Source: Osedax fenrisi
Taxonomy: Eukaryota > Annelida > Polychaeta > Sabellida > Siboglinidae
Length of the DNA stretch: 64,000 nt
Direction of reading: 5' to 3'
Assembly: GCA_964019155.1 (NCBI GenBank)
Contig: OZ025243.1
Location: 41,758,179-41,822,178 of the forward strand
The translations under genes were made by a program, and so were the position numbers. The first letter of the stretch is position 1; each line of letters opens with the position of its first letter. Shown in pieces: positions 61,616 through 64,000 of this stretch. Below the pieces are notes generated by a model. The model did no database searches. It saw only the letters and a program-made list of their open reading frames with translations, and had not been told where the DNA came from.

Positions 61616-61995
61616 TATACGTATATTATAAATTATAATTTAGTATCCTATAGTATACTATTTAAATAGTTACAATTGTTATCATTTCAATTAATATATT
61701 GAAGATAGACAATATATTATAAAAATCTAATTATTATTAATTATTTTTTGTTTTTATTTACAACGAATAAACAACAATAACAATGTTTTGTATATATATA
61801 CAAGATAATTAAAATATTAAAATTGTAATATTATTTAGGTTTATTTACCTATTAAATTATCATTAAATAAATTATATTAATCCATTTATTTAATAAACAC
61901 TACGATATATAATTCATGACGTAACACTCTAGAATTATATCATTATTGCGTATCGGACATAGTTACGAAAGTAGTGAACAAAGCATCGTTACGTA
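61382..61995. other. AT-rich intergenic stretch upstream of the SLC22-type gene
   Basis: Contains a (TA)n run at 61573-61612. About 75 bp before the ATG is TGACGTAA (61917-61924), which resembles a CREB/ATF site; with no other support it is only a candidate. Nothing else recognised. Confidence 0.35.
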
Positions 61996-62151
61996 ATGCT
62001 GTTATTCGATATCCTTATCGAGAAGATAGGCTCTTTCGGGCGTTATCAGAAGATACTACTGATAGTGGTATCCATGATATCCACTTGGTCGGTGGACTTC
62101 CTGGTGACGGACATCAATCTTAGACCCATGAATCATCGTTGTCGTATCAAG
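61996..62151 (+). CDS. SLC22-type organic ion transporter, first coding exon
   Basis: The start MLLFDILIEKIGSFGRYQKI matches the cytosolic N-terminus of SLC22 (major facilitator) transporters, where a FGRYQ motif precedes transmembrane helix 1; a hydrophobic segment follows (ILLIVVSMISTWSVDFLVTD), then MNHRCRIK, equivalent to the PxHxCR motif that opens the large extracellular loop. I place the donor at 62152 (AAG|GTGCTG), phase 0, 52 codons. The remaining exons must lie beyond 64000. Base composition is clearly more GC-rich than the flanks, supporting coding. Substrate cannot be told. Confidence 0.75.
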
Positions 62152-62225
62152 GTGCTGGAAAAGTTAAGGTTTCATTATGATATTTATACGTTCATTAAGA
62201 TTATGTTATTCTATTAAAATTACTA

Positions 62226-62369
62226 TGTACACCCCTCTTGCTATAGTGATTACAATTACTTGCCGTAAAGATCTGTATATGTTTTTATCATGCGATTAAT
62301 TTCCTATTTAAAATGTATCCATTTAAATTTCTTATTATATAGATACTCTATACCAAGAGGGGTGTACAA
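62226..62369. mobile_element. 144-bp TIR element in transporter intron 1
   Basis: Ends GTACACCCCTCTTGCTATAG and CTATACCAAGAGGGGTGTAC; AT-rich interior. Probably a MITE. No clear target duplication. Confidence 0.65.
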
Positions 62370-62446
62370 AGTGGGTTATATATACCGAGTGGTTACCAAG
62401 AGAGATACACCAAGTGTAGGTGTACCAAGTGTACTTGCTAGTAGTA

Positions 62447-63807
62447 GGGCATAGCGGGGTAGGTTGAGCCGGTTTTTTTTTATAAAAATACGTTTATCTA
62501 TTAATGTTATGAATATATTTTAATAAAATAGACTGCATAAGATAAATATAGTTTATGACCAATAAAAAACATTCAAAAATCAGTGCAATGATAAATAATT
62601 AAATATATAATTACATCATTTTTTTTTAATTTGGCTCAACCTGCTCCTGCTCAACCTGCTCCCCAAACGGAAAAAATGCACAATTAAAGATATATTTAAA
62701 AAATAAACATAGTTAAAGTTATATATATATATATATATTTATTAGTTATTTACAAAAATATGCATCAAGATTAATATCAAAACAAATTTTAATAATTTTA
62801 TTTAAATGCTCTATATTTCAATCCTGCATATATCTTGTATATATATATCATATGCCGTATCATTCAGTTATCTTTTATAATTTCTCACTAAATATAAATA
62901 ATATTAATGAAAAGATAAATAACAAAATTAAATAATTAACAACTTTGTATTAACTAATTAGTTAATAATATAATTAATTAAAAATTATGTTAATTAATTA
63001 GTAATACCAAGGAGTATCTCCATGGAATAACATTATTTTGTAATAATAGGTTAAAATACTATGTAATTAAATAAAAAGAACCATAATTAAGTAATAGTAC
63101 TAATTAACATATTAATCTAGATCTACATAGATCTATAGATTGGGTATAACCAATATATATTTACTGTACTTTATTTAAATAAATAGTAATAATTATTAGA
63201 TCCACCCAATATATATTTAGTGTAATTTATTTTAATTAAAATAAGTTTGGTTACATTATTTAAATTAATTATTTAATTATTTAAAATAATTACACAATTA
63301 TATATTTAATTAATTAGATTATTATTATTATTTAAATAAATCATTAATTAATTAAATAAATAAATAAATATGTTTAATGATAAACGGAGCAGCTTTACCA
63401 TATGGTTTAATATGGTCAGCATGCTACCTATCACCAATATATAAAAGTAAGCTAATTCATTTGTGATTGTTAATTTTTTAATTTTTAATTTTATAATTTA
63501 TAGTATATTAAATATACTTTATTTATATACCATTAATAATATTATGTTATTAAAAAATATATTAATAATATAAAATTTAAACTTACTGTCCCACCAACGA
63601 GTTTTTCATAAAATATTAATAATTTAAATAGTTAAAATAAATAATTGTTAAGTTGTTATAATAATACTAAATATAAGTGTATCTACATTTATTAAAAATT
63701 ACATTAAGATATTTGTTAATAGCAGAACTAATTTAGATGATTCAACCTTCCCCTATGGTCAACCTGCTCCACATTGAAAGGCATTTCCAAGTAGTCCGAA
63801 GTTTCCT

Positions 63808-63812
<5 letters not shown>
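62447..63812. repeat. Family C repeat region with GAGCAGGTTGA tags
   Basis: GC-rich tag GGTAGGTTGAGCCGG at 62458, opposed tags GGCTCAACCTGCTCC and GCTCAACCTGCTCCCC near 62635-62660, and CAACCTTCCCCTATGGTCAA plus CCTGCTCC near 63745-63770, then a (TA)n run. The layout (AT-rich body, repeated opposed GC tags, TA-repeat flank) resembles families A and B, but ends are not defined. Confidence 0.4.

Positions 63813-63862
<50 letters not shown>
63810..63862. repeat. (TA)n microsatellite
   Basis: About 50 bp of TA at the right edge of family C. The last 140 bp of the window show only short AT-rich sequence and an ACCTATAGGT-type inverted pair. Confidence 0.9.
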
Positions 63863-63869
<7 letters not shown>

Positions 63870-64000
63870 ACCTATAGGTATAGGTATACTAATGTAGGGT
63901 TTACTACCTAGGTTACAGCCTTACCTAACACCACTAATGAAATATATATTCATTATAACCCTATAGGTTATATACCTAATAAGGTTGGATACCTTTCCTT

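Overview
The window looks like nuclear DNA of an animal with a very AT-rich genome (about three quarters A+T by eye). Every host gene is split into small exons by AT-rich introns. The products are typical metazoan proteins, and tRNA-derived SINEs, CR1/L2-type LINEs, hAT and pogo-like DNA transposons and many MITE-like foldback repeats fill the rest. I cannot name the species. All exon junctions below were placed by hand from reading frame, AG/GT signals and remembered family sequence, so they are approximate.

Layout. 1-10773 (+): the 3' part of a kinesin-3 (KIF28-like) gene, from its FHA domain to its stop. A degenerate hAT transposon (5113-7901, 8-bp target duplication) and a MITE lie in its introns. 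11252-24202 (-): a complete CEP76-like centrosomal protein gene of 18 exons, about 662 codons. It converges on the kinesin gene and diverges from the next gene. 25741-49613 (+): a mitochondrial-type alanyl-tRNA synthetase (AARS2-like) gene of 23 visible exons, from class II motif 1 through the editing and C-terminal domains; the first exon was not found. Its intron 11 carries an intact-looking LINE on the minus strand (34770 to about 39800). 49614-61995: intergenic, with a tRNA-Gly(TCC) gene, a 0.9-kb MITE, a pogo-like element split by a hAT element, and foldback elements around a dead L2-type LINE. 61996 onward (+): the first exon of an SLC22-type organic ion transporter that continues past the window.

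The genes do not form a pathway: a kinesin, a centriole protein, a mitochondrial aminoacyl-tRNA synthetase and a membrane transporter are simply neighbours.

Most interesting points. (1) The LINE at 34770-39800 has ORF1 and ORF2 in the same frame, separated by a single UGA in the context UGA-CUA, and the catalytic Asn motif of the endonuclease lies upstream of the first ORF2 ATG. This points to stop-codon readthrough. (2) The tRNA-Gly has a full cloverleaf but a 16-nt insertion in its D-loop. (3) About 30 of 48 inferred 5' splice sites have T at +3, which is unusual for animals. (4) Several MITE families share the end AGGGGAAAGT but each carries its own repeated GC-rich tag.
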